Assembly (NCBI GenBank): GCA_037903475.1
Contig: JBAJFG010000248.1
Location: 806,001 to 870,000 of the forward strand
DNA: 64,000 nucleotides
DNA from: Ancylostoma caninum
Taxonomy: Eukaryota; Nematoda; Chromadorea; Rhabditida; Ancylostomatidae
Direction: 5' to 3'
Below are positions 11,186 through 21,111 of the stretch, piece by piece. Every line of letters starts with the position of its first letter. Positions within the stretch are counted from its first letter, which is position 1. A program made the translations under genes and the position numbers. Below the pieces are notes generated by a model. It was not told the DNA's origin. It worked only from the letters and a program-made list of their open reading frames with translations, and made no database searches.

Positions 11186-12651
11186 AGCCTGCGATGAATA
11201 CCCAAAGGAGTGGACGATTTTGATTTGCAAAGTCCATCCAGATGTTCCTTTATCCTAATGCAAAGCGGCCGCCCCGTTTCCCCTATGTATTCGTCCCCGC
11301 ACGCCTGGCAAGTGATGAGATAAATTGTCCCAGAGATCATACAGTCACCATCCCTACTATGCGGACAAATAACGCATCCAGGGGTTGTGCAGAAGCGATC
11401 ATACGCCCGATTGCGAACTAAGTGCCGCTTGAGGTTAGGTGGCGGAATGTCCACCACTCTCACATCATCTTGCAAGCCCGCCTGACGTAGGCTCCTCCGT
11501 ACCGCGTTACTCACTTCATCCGAGATGAAGGGTAGGCAGAAGGGAATCTTTTCGGAATCATCCGTCAGACGGGATCTACGATGGGCGAGACGGGGGGAGC
11601 ATTCCCTTACAGGGTAACCATTGGATCTAGCAATTACGTGTGCCGTGTTTACCGACTCGCTGCGTTCCTGAGCACTGGATGTTAACCTTGTGGCAGTGCG
11701 ATACATGTTCCCTATGACTGACCGTTTAACCTTGATGGGGTGTGCAGATAGATAGTGGATTAAGATGTTCTTACTGCTAGGCTTACGATACCATCTAGTT
11801 CTATACTCCCCATGGGCCAGGTATACCTGAACGTTCAGGAAGGCCAGCCAGTTGTCCCTGGGTTTCTCCCTGGTGAATTTAATTTGAGGGAACTGCTCGT
11901 TCAGGAGGTTAAAACAAGTGTCCATCTCTGTCTGAGTCGGACATACAATGCAACAGTCATCTATGTAGCGGCAGTACAACAGAGGTTTGCGTTGTAGCAG
12001 GGGTTTCTCCATCTTAGACATGAAAACTATAGCCAAGGTAGGTGCCAACCTTTGCCCCATAGCGAGTCCTCTAATCTGTTTGTAGTACTGTCCAGCCCAA
12101 CGGAAAATGGAGCAACTTAAGCGCTCTGCTAGTAGCGTCATAATCTGCCCAATATTAAACCCATACAAGCTTAGGGAGTCTTGATATTCCGTGAGCAGCT
12201 CGAAGATAGCCTGCAGCGCGGCATCATTTGGAACGTTAGTGTACAGAGAAGTCACATCGAACGACTCTATGACACACTCTCGCCCGAAACGTGCGCTGCG
12301 TAACTGCTCAAGGAACATGTTGGTATTTGAGAGGTGAGCCGGAACATGCTTTAGTAGTTGGACGATAATTGTGTTCAACAACCACGAAATCCTATCCGTA
12401 GGGCCACCTATCCCACTGATTATGGGTCTAACCTTGTACTCCTTTGGGTCGCCGGAAGCAAGACCACAATTAGGAGGTTTGTGAGTTTTTATGAGCGTGT
12501 AAAGGACGTGCCATGAAAACGCTGAAATCCAGATTGGAGTCACGATCTTGTCACGTGAGCCCGAAATCATGCCACGCAGGACTTTAGAAGCGTTTTGGAT
12601 CACGGCCAAAAGCCCAAAAATGAATAAAAAAGATGAGTGCATCGCCATCAC
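11002..12651 (-). CDS. Penelope-like RT/GIY-YIG endonuclease (chimeric N-terminus)
   Basis: 549 residues. RT motifs can be read in order: RPIISG near residue 75, motif A FDVTSLYTNVP with aspartate 132, GLAMGQRLAP at 195-204, and the catalytic YIDD at 229-232. A Cys cluster (CTTPGCVICP, about 423-432) precedes the GIY-YIG nuclease (TIYLI 442-446, EYIGETGR 454-461, conserved R and EH). This order and spacing are diagnostic of Penelope-like elements and not of LINEs. The protein would prime reverse transcription at a nuclease nick in the host nucleus. Residues 1-48 are encoded in the inverted right arm, i.e. by the antisense of the ORF's own 3' end. The usual N-terminal part is therefore missing and the apparent start is an artefact. 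RT homology begins at residue 49 (VLYTLIKTHK). Catalytic residues look intact, but the copy is probably not autonomous. Confidence 0.85.
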   Translation of the reverse strand: MMAMHSSFLFIFGLLAVIQNASKVLRGMISGSRDKIVTPIWISAFSWHVLYTLIKTHKPPNCGLASGDPKEYKVRPIISGIGGPTDRISWLLNTIIVQLLKHVPAHLSNTNMFLEQLRSARFGRECVIESFDVTSLYTNVPNDAALQAIFELLTEYQDSLSLYGFNIGQIMTLLAERLSCSIFRWAGQYYKQIRGLAMGQRLAPTLAIVFMSKMEKPLLQRKPLLYCRYIDDCCIVCPTQTEMDTCFNLLNEQFPQIKFTREKPRDNWLAFLNVQVYLAHGEYRTRWYRKPSSKNILIHYLSAHPIKVKRSVIGNMYRTATRLTSSAQERSESVNTAHVIARSNGYPVRECSPRLAHRRSRLTDDSEKIPFCLPFISDEVSNAVRRSLRQAGLQDDVRVVDIPPPNLKRHLVRNRAYDRFCTTPGCVICPHSRDGDCMISGTIYLITCQACGDEYIGETGRPLCIRIKEHLDGLCKSKSSTPLGIHRRLCHENAEIQIGVTILSREPEIIARRTLEAFWITAKSPKMNRKDECIAITNELALYQNLCGF

Positions 12652-12951
12652 AAACGAGCTCGCTCTGTATCAAAACCTCTGCGGGTTTTGATCTACGTGG
12701 GCTGGTTGTTAAGGCACCTTATAAATCATTAGGAGCACAGGTTTGGTACTAGTGGTCCGCTATTCTACCACCGTGTCCGCAACTAAGGTGAGCTCTACCT
12801 TATCTGTGATCATTGTACTGTTTTTGAGTGTACGGCTGGATGAAGGATGTCCTGTAGAGGGATGAGGCGTTTGAGAGGGTAAATCACTTATGTCTTTGAC
12901 TTTCCAGGCTCTGACGAAGGCGACATCGCCGAAACGTTAGCCTCAATAAAG
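12508..12951 (+). repeat. Right inverted arm (PLE 5' pseudo-LTR)
   Basis: Inverted copy of the left arm, same length (444 bp). Read on the minus strand it supplies the first 48 codons of the open frame. On the plus strand it carries the second hammerhead-like motif. Confidence 0.85.
12906..12943 (+). ncRNA. Hammerhead-ribozyme-like motif (right arm)
   Basis: Exact inverted copy of the motif at 10750-10787: AGGCT, CTGACGA, GGCG-ACAT-CGCC, GAAAC, GTT, AGCCT. Antisense to the RT ORF, as expected from the inverted arm. Confidence 0.65.
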
Positions 12952-13286
12952 GTCTGATATCGGACTGATATCGAAAATTTGAGCCAGTGGGCCAGGATTG
13001 AGAGATCGTGTCATCAAATTTTGGGACAAGGGGTTTTGTGACATGATCATTCCACTAGGCTTGGTGGTGGTTTCCGAGAACCAGCGCAACGTAGCGAAAC
13101 TTATAAACTTTGGGGTGCCTACATATTTATGAAACGCACTGTATAACGAAAAACGAAGAACTGGAACTGATATTAGCAACAACACACGTATCACAGCGGT
13201 AGCATGATCATTTACGAGTGCGTAGGCTCTCATTGTGGCGAAATGGGCTGAAAGAAAGAGAATTGGCAAAGAAATTGCAAGGAATG

Positions 13287-15030
13287 CTAATAAAACCCCG
13301 TCGGTCTGAGGAATGCTTCAAGTTTTGAGCAGAACGATGTTGCCGTTGCAGAAAGAACAATGTCTTCAGGAAGGCCATTCCAAGTCCTCACCAAAAATCA
13401 TTCTCTGAATCGTTGGGAATGTGGTCGTTCCATGAGGAAAGTGAGGATGTGCCCGCTGGTTCGCCCATTATAACTGGACAAAGTGAATAGGCTTTCAATG
13501 TCGATCTCAACAACACCTGTAACTATCTTATAGATTTGAGTTTGATCAAATAGGATTCTCCCTAATAGCAATGAGTTAGTCCCTAAGCGAGAAAGCCTCT
13601 CATCATAACGAATTCGGAAAAAACCGTTTCTGGCAAAGATACGAGAAGTAAACGGTTTCTGCACATTCTCAAGCTGATGAATTGTGTTTTGCTTTGATGG
13701 CGACCACAAGGGTGTGCAGTATTCAAGCAGGGGTCTCACAAACATAGAAAATATGTAGTTGGAAAAGAGTGTCAAGCTTGCAGAAGGTTCTCAGAATTTG
13801 ATTGGATCTTGCCTGAGCGCAGGCTACTACTCTTTCAATGTATCTATCAAAACTTAGAGTGGAGTCATAGGTAATCCCAAGATCGCGTACGGAGTCTGAC
13901 AACTGTGGCTTGTGACCTCCTAGGTGAAATGTGCAACCTGATTAGCGCCAATAGCCATAACTACGGTCTTCTTGAAAGATATATCAAGATGCCACCTGGT
14001 AGACCAATCTAGCAATTGATTTAGAGCGAGCTGAACAACTTGTGGATTATTTATTGAGTACAGTTTGGAGTCGTCAGCATAGATTGCACACTCCACACTG
14101 GAGGGAAGGCAGTCAGGGAGGTCATTGATGTACAAAAGAAACATCAGTGGGCCCAAGCACGTGCCTTGGGGAACTCCGCTAGGAGTAAGGTACTGAGACG
14201 AGTAGGAATCATTTATAACAACTTGCTGGAAGCGATTTTTTAAGGACTGCAGGAATTTGAGCAATGACCCCTTGATGCCATAGGCCTCGGGCTTCGCAAA
14301 AAGGTGGCTCAGTAAAATTGAGTTGAACGCTTTCTGATAGTCCACAAAGCAGACAGTGACATATCCACCGGAGTCTATGGCTCTCTGCCAAATTGGTATT
14401 GAAGACAATGAAGCGGTGGTTGTGGATTTACTAGACAAGAAACCATGCTGTACCTTCTTATGATATTGTTGGTCTTAAAGTGAGTGATGAGGTGTTTACA
14501 TATAATTCTTTCCAAAACTTCACTAGTGCATGAATTGAGGCAGATGGGCCTATAATTTTTAACGTCCATCTGCAGCCCTTCTTAAAAACAGGCTTCACTA
14601 ACCCCAAACGCCATACAGATGGCACTTTTCCGCGGAGTAGAAACCTATTGAACAAAGGGTTAAAAACCGGTGTGAGGCCTAAAGCCGCTTTTTTGAAAAA
14701 TAGGTAGGGAATTTTGTACGGTGTTAGAGAAGCACGGGATGGCAAGCATGATAAAGTTTTGAAAACCTGTTCACTGCTAATTTCCACGTAGTCTAGAATC
14801 GCTTCTGTGAATGGACACCAACTAGCGTCATTGGGAGCATCATGTTTGTAGACTGACCTGAAGAATGCGGCGAATTCTTCGGCTTTTTCACTGTCAGACT
14901 CACAGAGACTTCCGGAGATATTCAGAATGTTGCCGATACTAGGATCACATTTGAGTCTTTTGTTAACGTATTTGTAAAACGCCTTGGGAATTCGACTTTC
15001 TGCGATTCTATCCTCTTCAGCTAATTTCAT
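13287..15030 (-). pseudogene. LINE reverse transcriptase (broken)
   Basis: RT blocks are distributed over frames 14458-15030, 14375-14569, 13920-14438 and 13398-13775. Recognised are WR...VKPVFKKG, NYRPICLNS..SEVLERII, the motif-A line VCFVDYQKAFNSI, SGVPQGTCLGP, and AIYADDSKLYS with the catalytic ADD intact. The C-terminal FVRPLLEYCTPLWSP, LENVQKPFTSRI and RL..LG blocks are also present. Breaks occur near 14575, 14440 and 13800-13900 and just before 13398. The arrangement is typical of CR1/Jockey-like nematode LINEs. Without a database search the clade is not certain. Confidence 0.8.
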
Positions 15031-15086
15031 GAGAGCGAGTTCTCCTTTGAGTTTTCTATCAAATCGTAGATATTTTCCCGTACCTA

Positions 15087-16037
15087 CTATGAATCTTCTC
15101 CCACATAGAGAAAGCGTTCTAGCATAGAGTTTCTGAATTCTGACAGAATATCTCTTGTACCTCTGCTGGAAAGGTAGAACAGGAACGTAACGTGGGATAA
15201 GGTTAGCACAATACTCGACGTGAATGCGGTAGCAGTCGTTGGCTGTAGCGGCTGAGGAAAATAGTCCGCGCCAGTCGATTTGAAGCAGATTAGCTCATAT
15301 AGCACGTAGTTTACGTGAGCGTATTCAAGGTAAATGGAATTTTCAGGGGGTTTAATGGTTAAGTCGTGAAGCTCGAAGTAAACTATACAGTGGTCGGAGG
15401 TGGGGAAAGGTGACAGCACGTCGAGATTTCGGATACGGTTGGGGTTATCAGTTAGGACGAGGTCAGGAATATTTGAAGAATGCGTAGGGGTATAAACAAG
15501 TTGCGACAGGGAATGTTCCATTCGAAAATTCACAAAATTTCGTGAAGAAAGGGTTAGATTGCGGTTATTGTCGTTTTGACTATGCCAGGATATATCAGGA
15601 AAGTTGAAATCGCCAAGAATGAGAACGTTGGCGGTGTCATCCAAAAGATCATCAATAAAGCTGAGAGCACTATTGAAATGGTAGGATTCACAAACTGGGC
15701 TGCGGTAAACCAAGAATACGCGAACAGATCTCCGGGGATTGTCCAGAGAGAAGACCAGACACTGGCAGTATGGAGAGAAGTTTGCTGATGCTACGAAATG
15801 GTGAGGAATGGAGTTGTGTACCATAGCAAGTACACCACCGCCAGGGGATGAGTGAGACCTGTCACATTTGTAGAAACTGTAATTCAAACCTTGGGAGGTA
15901 GCGGCGTCACGCATTGTTTCAGGTTTACACCAAGTTTCAGTTACGAGAACAAGCATAGGTTCAGCAGAAAGGAGATGATAGAGGTCTGAAAGTTTATTGC
16001 ATATGGAGCAAGCATTGATCAAGAGAACATGATTTTT
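15087..16037 (-). pseudogene. LINE APE-type endonuclease domain
   Basis: Typical APE endonuclease signatures in order: NACSICNKLSDL (start block), LVTETW (catalytic glutamate), PGGGVLAMV, RSPV, LGDFNFPDISW (catalytic GDFN), VYTPTHSS..PDLVLTD and SDHCIVYF (catalytic SDH). These residues match the nuclease that nicks target DNA for target-primed reverse transcription. The frame stays open upstream of the first in-track codon (KNHVLLINACS). It breaks at about 15087, after which RT continues in another frame. Confidence 0.8.
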
Positions 16038-16387
16038 GGATTTATTAATTCGGGATCATGTGTTGCATATGTCGACAACCAGGTCACGTCTAGCGCATCA
16101 TCTTGAGTGAAACCAACAGACCTATTGAGTGAAACTTGCCTTGTCGAACCCGAGCTTTGCTGCGCGCTAGAATGCACGTTGCTATGACCGGTGAGGCCAG
16201 CAGTCAAAGCTCTTCTAGGGAGATCACGAGGTGTTCTAAGCTTAAAAATCTCAAAGTCTCTTACTACATATAGCAACTTACCAGCCTGGGCGTTTAAATC
16301 GCCAGCCTGTTTCCGAAGCGAGCGATCTAGCGCGAGTTCTTCAGAAGTGCAGTCTCTTCTGACGAAAGAATGAACGTATTGTTGCAT
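16019..16387 (-). pseudogene. LINE 5' frame (ORF1-like tail or upstream ORF2)
   Basis: A 122-codon minus-strand frame directly upstream of, and overlapping by a few bases with, the endonuclease frame (shift at about 16019-16022). It is rich in R, S and T and contains no CCHC knuckle. It may be the end of an ORF1-type protein or the N-terminal extension of ORF2. Its position suggests that it belongs to the LINE. The family could not be identified from the sequence. Confidence 0.45.
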
Positions 16388-18186
16388 AAGGCTTTGAAGT
16401 GCGCTCCTGGTTGGATTACTATTGAAAACTCCTAAAAATTACGAATGTGGAAGTGTGGGATGTTCGTATTGCAGATTTTCTATCGAATTTGAAACTGTGA
16501 AGCTCGATATCTTTCAATACTACACACTCGAACTATTCGATAATTTCCCGAAGAAATCACCAGTTTTCTAAGAATTCCAGAGAATGCAGTGAGTCGATAC
16601 CTGAGGATACAACTTGGAGACACTCGACGCGCCCCGGGTTGTCACTAACGCCAGCCTGCTATGACGTCACCGAAAATGCGAAAACTTTCAGACATTCAAA
16701 ATTTAAATAGCTCATGTGGTAGGTTAGATTGCGTTGATTCCGACTGTGCTATTTTCATTGCGAATGGTTCACAATGAACAATGGCGGGGCGGCGCTTCCG
16801 ACGCGACATTGCGTTTATTTCGCAGATTTTGAAGGCGGCAGCGACGGGACTGTACTGTCTTTCTACCTGTTGGCAGGAGATCCTTTTCTACTCCGAAACC
16901 GATGTATCTAAATGAAGTATGTATGTAATTTTCCACACGCATTGTGGAAAGCCTTTTTTACTCTCCTTTCATTGTGGAAGGCGGCTGGCACTTCGCTGTG
17001 AACTGTGTTGTTACGGTACGCGGTTGGCAGTGCAGTAACATCACGGCATAATTTTCGGTCTGCTATTGAGATTTTCGCAGAGAATACTTTATGATCCTTT
17101 TGTTTAATGATAAATATGTCACGATGCATCCGACGAAGTCTTTTTCTTAAACAGCCTTTGAAATCTGACATTAAATTCTCAGGAAGACCACTCTTCTTAG
17201 ACTTCGATGTTACGAGTGGCCATGATACAAATACAGTGCGAGAAGTTAACCCTGCAGTTCGATGTGGAAGCTACTTATCTCGTTGCTCACCCAAACAAAT
17301 TGCCACAGCATACCATATCCTGAATTTTATGAAGCCGGACACGAAAGTACCAGAGGAGAGACCTCGCCACAATACGAATCCTAATCCTGCTCATTAGTTC
17401 CGTATAGCACCTTCTCGGCTACTTTGCTCTCTTTTTTGGTTATCCGTAAATTCCTGCAGCAAAACTTTACAAGATCCGAAGAAAAGAATTGTTCACGTAC
17501 CGTGGCACGTTGTTTGGTACTTAAACCCAGGAGGTTTCATTTTGATTTGCTGGTTTAGCTTATGAATTTCACTTTCTAAGTTGTATTCGCTTACGATGGA
17601 GTGCACTGCTCGGGAATAGCACTATTTATTCGAAAAATCTTGAAAAAAAGAACATCACCAATTCCTTCCCACTGAAAAATTATTGCATTGTCGAACCAAA
17701 AACTCAGACAATTCCAGGGGCAAAGCTCGATTCAGTCCACTAGGCTTTACGGGCGAAAGATTTGACAGAGGGTCCACAGCGGGCCAACTGAGCAGGAAAG
17801 TTGGGTGTGTTGAGGGCTAATGGCGGGTGTCGTTCGTTCGCGGGCTTTAAGAGAGCAACAATCAGGTTGATGCTCTACATCCGCCGTTCAGCACGGAACA
17901 TGCTAAGTCGCTTGCATGTGACCGCTCATGCATGGAGGCTGGCCGCGCAATTTTTTGTTGAAGTAACAGCTCGAAAGACACCTCACATCGGCCATTGATG
18001 AAGTTTCGAAATTATGCAATTTCGAAGTTCGTCGTCATTTCCACTTTTTCATTTTTTTTATTCCGATATTTGTGGGTTGTGATGTTCTCTCATTTCGTGT
18101 TATTGAGAATTTGCATTATTTTCCCCGCTCGGTCGTTGCACAGTTTGTTTCATATATGCATTTCCGTCTATCTAATTTTATTTTAG
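16388..18186. other. Region without a recognised gene
   Basis: No supported gene. A GC-rich patch at about 16770-16860 (aatggcggggcggcgcttcc) is promoter-like in composition but no first exon could be joined to it. Short frames at 17107-17397 and 17801-17998 lack splice support. Confidence 0.35.
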
Positions 18187-18339
18187 GTGTAAAATGCCAC
18201 AATACATCAGCAAGCACGGGCTACGGAAGTAAGTTCCTGAGTATATCGGTGAGAGTTTAACGAGTCAACGGTTTCTTTATTTAGTATTGATGGAAGAGAG
18301 GATGAGGCAGAGACGCATCATGAGGGAACATCCAGATAG
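18187..18339 (+). CDS. Tentative 3'-terminal exon pair, unknown protein
   Basis: Exon 18187-18228 lies between a strong acceptor (attttattttag) and donor (gtaagt) and reads CKMPQYISKHGLR. Intron 18229-18284 (56 bp) ends ttctttatttag. Exon 18285-18339 continues in phase as IDGREDEAETHHEGTSR and stops at TAG. Splice sites and phase agree, but the model covers only about 32 residues. No upstream exon was found and no family is recognised. It could be chance. Confidence 0.2.
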
Positions 18340-18402
18340 ACTGTCATCACGATCATGCTCGGAGATCTGAGTGTGGAACCCGGCAGACAACAGATATGTG
18401 AA

Positions 18403-18646
18403 GGTATAGTCTGTCCGAAACGACGAGTCCGCCCACGCACGAGGGGACCGAGAAGCTGCCACGTTTGCCAGCGCTCCACGTCATCATCCCTGATCTGCGT
18501 ATCACGTTTCATCGTTATCTTCATGGTACTGACCAGTGATTTGGCTGTGACACGGACGACGTGGCAGCCAACAGCATCCGTCCCAGCCGCGCCGCCTCTC
18601 GATCCCTGCGCGCGTGGGCGGACTCGTCGTTTCGGACAGAGTATGC
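18403..18646. mobile_element. Small MITE with about 36-bp terminal inverted repeats
   Basis: The left end (GTATAGTCTGTCCGAAACGA, continuing CGAGTCCGCCCACGC) and the reverse complement of the right end (GCATACTCTGTCCGAAACGA, continuing identically) are nearly perfect inverted repeats around 244 bp. No coding capacity. The overlapping open frames at 18355-18708 and 18277-18524 are explained by this element. Confidence 0.7.
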
Positions 18647-19395
18647 CAACCTTTTATAAGAGTTCAACAAGAAGTGTAAGAAATTCTTCGAGCGTTAGTT
18701 ACGCTTAGCATTTTCTATTATTAGAGCAAATCTTACTAGGTAACTGCGATGATGCTGGTTTGTGGTAAATGAGCAAATGGAAACCTCAATCCTACCCGAA
18801 ATGAGTATGTTTAGGAGACCTATTTTTATTCGGGAACGAAAGGCTGGTTTTCTTAAGGTGAGAATAGGAAATTCCTTTATTACGCTTCTTACATTCATCA
18901 CTTTGGCATCTCTGCGGAAGAAATTGGCATGATGGAGGAACTGATGACAGTTTTGTTCGGATTCCCGCCGCCTGTTACAGTGAGTACATTGCAGTAACAC
19001 ATTCTGTCGTACGAGTATGAATACTACGGCAACATGCAGAACTGGCTACCGAACAATGTACGTATAATCTCCTTCTGTAAGCCCTATAGCCCTTCTCTAA
19101 AGTACTGCCTTTTATCATCACGCTAAACGCGACCGTCTATCACATCAAGAAGAACGTGTCGCTTCTGTGGGTGAAGACTACGATGCAAGCTATGACATCG
19201 TCTTCGAGGATAACTGACTTCACCACCGGTACCCGGCACTTTTCTCACTTTCGATATTGTTTATCTCCTTGTCTCATTTTCCTCCCCATGATAGAATTGT
19301 TTGGAGGAGTTATGCTCTTTTTCTTTTTACTCATTCTGAACAGCATTTTTTGGTCATGACAAATGTTTCGCAGACGTTTTGGACTGAAACTTCAG

Positions 19396-19940
19396 TTAGC
19401 GAACCTTTTGGCCATTTCGAGGACAGAGGCTCATAAAAAATTTGCTGTGTGATCGCTTAGTTTCTCCAGAAAGAACAAAATTTTGCCTACATCCGCTTGT
19501 TTTTTTTTCTTCTACGAAAGAGGCGGAAGTCAGTGAAACGTCCGTTTTGACGAGATCTTTTTTGCTACTTTCTGCCAGCTTTTTTCTTCCTGAATCTAAC
19601 CGCACACTAGTGCAGACATTATCTTCAATACGGAGAAGCGTTTTTGACGATGGCGATTTCAAACTCACACATCTTTAAGTAATGTGACTACCTTCCCTCA
19701 TTTTGCTCTGACATCTGAATGTCTTACCACATCTCTCGCTTCAAAGCAATTCTTGGGTTCTTTAAAATATAACATGAAGCACGGTTTCCAGTCGAGCTTT
19801 CCTTCACTACGAGCTTCATTAACTGTTTCCATCTCCAGTCTGGCACTGCCTGCGGTTTTCATTAGAATATTCACCCCTGGATCATCTACATTTTTAGCTG
19901 CATGTGCAGCCCATCTTCCCTCATATTGTTTAAGCAATAT
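19396..19940 (-). CDS. Tentative exon(s) on the minus strand, unknown protein
   Basis: The minus strand at about 19728-19940 reads an 80-codon frame with coding-like composition (blocks YEGRWAAHAAKNVDDPGV and LDWKPCFMLYFKEPKNCF). It ends at a good donor (GTG followed by gtaaga at 19727). A second open minus-strand frame, rich in Ser/Lys, follows at 19396-19668. The two do not join cleanly in phase. No strong upstream acceptor was found and no family is recognised. The plus-strand frame at 19684-20016 looks like its shadow. Confidence 0.25.
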
Positions 19941-20117
19941 CGTGTCTTTTCAACTTGAAGTTCTTGATTATGTACTAATTTTTTTCTTTCCCAATTATGC
20001 ACTTATTTTTAGTTAGATTTGTAGTCATGTGGTCATAAGTTTCCAATGAAGTGCTTTTCTACTGTATTGAAGCAGCTTTTAATAAATATATTTGGTCATA
20101 TAATCGTTTAATTGTTT

Positions 20118-20204
20118 CAGGCGTTATTCGTCAATGGTGCTAACCAGTTGACTGCACTGAAACAGAGCAGTCAACTGATTAGTAGCAGTGACGAATGACG
20201 CCTG
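20118..20204. repeat. Imperfect 38-bp-arm hairpin
   Basis: CAGGCGTTATTCGTCA at the left pairs with TGACGAATGACGCCTG at the right. The arms continue to CAGTTGACTGC / GCAGTCAACTG around an 11-base loop. Small inverted-repeat element or structured RNA locus. Origin unknown. Confidence 0.65.
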
Positions 20205-21111
20205 AGAACAGTCTAAAGAAGCAGAATTTGAGGGCCTAAGGAGGGCCAATACCAGGGCGTTCCGGCCCAAACGCGCGAGCGACATGGGCGAGAACGGGGC
20301 TTCGCTCATTTCTTGCGTCGACCCCCGCTCGTTCGGAACTCTGCTTGTCAGATTCTTGCCCCTGGAATGGTCTGAGAAGGTACATGTGGCTCTTCAAGAA
20401 ACTCGTCCCTGAACAATCTAACGTCTCCGAGAAGGCCGGCACTGCTGCGGCCCCACACTCACACATGTTTGAGCAGGAGCTTTGATGTCGCCGCTGCGTC
20501 TCGTAGGACATAATTCAAATCCGGGAAATGGCCGTGTGCTGTCCGTCGCACAATAACGCATTCGACCGGCCACGCCCATAGCACACGGATGCGTGAAATA
20601 TTACCGTAATTTTCATAATGCTGCACTGCTGCATGACCGTGTAGTCGAGCGAAATTTAGGCTAGCAGTGTAATACCATGGGGTAAGTGTCGTTGACAAAA
20701 TTTTCTGAGGAAATTTAGAAGTCTGCGGTTAGGGATGCTGAGGACTGAAGACGCAGAGAGTAAGGCAGTCAACCCTTGGTATCTTCGCTGAATTTACCTG
20801 TGTTTTTCGCTAGATAGCCGACACTAGATCAACTCGTTTTCAAAAAAGTTCCTAAATTTTTCCTCACCCTCGTCTTCCCAATGTTGTAGCAAATTGACTC
20901 GTCGCCTATTCACTTGAATGAGCTCGACGAATTTAAACTGCTTAATTTTATTGCAGTAAATCAGTACTTCTCCCAAAACCCTAAACTGCGAGGTCTCAGA
21001 CAAAAATCTCCATCGTCAGGTTGATTCAAATTGTTCGAAGTATCCGAAGAGAAAATCAATGAATTGTGGTGACATGCTCTACATCACCGTACATTTTTGT
21101 CATGTTTCTAT
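20205..21111. other. Region without a recognised gene
   Basis: GC-rich from about 20220 to 20690 with overlapping minus-strand frames (20236-20511, 20459-20698). No splice-supported model or family recognised. Confidence 0.35.

Larger units (their letters stand above)
10742..12951 (-). mobile_element. Penelope-like retroelement (PLE) with inverted terminal arms
   Basis: A 1.65-kb minus-strand ORF encoding an RT plus GIY-YIG endonuclease is bounded by two 444-bp inverted arms (10742-11185 and 12508-12951) that differ at only a few positions. In PLE biology such arms are 'pseudo-LTRs', formed when a partial second copy is joined in direct or inverted orientation. Here the right arm is an inverted copy of the element's own 3' end (last 61 codons plus 3' region). 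The coding part is 5'-truncated where the arm begins. High arm identity and the absence of stops suggest a recent insertion. It interrupts the decayed Tc1-like unit. Confidence 0.85.
9226..13141. mobile_element. Composite TA-flanked inverted-repeat unit containing nested elements
   Basis: The left end CAGTGCGTTTCATAAATATG and the reverse complement of the right end are identical over about 33 bp (through TAGGCACCCCAAA). Both are flanked outside by TA (9224-9225 and 13142-13143), as for Tc1/mariner elements. The two arms remain recognisably similar over about 190 bp (9226-9413 and 12955-13141) and both reach a CGATATCAGACC block. Inside sit the Tc1-like element at 9404-10644 and the Penelope-like element at 10742-12951. 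Whether the outer ends are long subterminal repeats of the same Tc1-like element or an older, separate element cannot be decided by eye. Confidence 0.65.
13287..16387 (-). mobile_element. CR1/Jockey-type LINE, frameshifted
   Basis: A minus-strand non-LTR retrotransposon with an APE-type endonuclease followed by an RT, split into several frames. The reading ends at the stop 13287-13289 after a conserved tail (VRTWNGLPEDIVLSATA then LEAF). The 3' end lies between 13287 and the neighbouring TIR unit ending at 13141. No long poly-A tail was seen, which fits CR1-like elements. The 5' limit is not clear. The numerous frameshifts imply an old, inactive copy. Confidence 0.8.
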
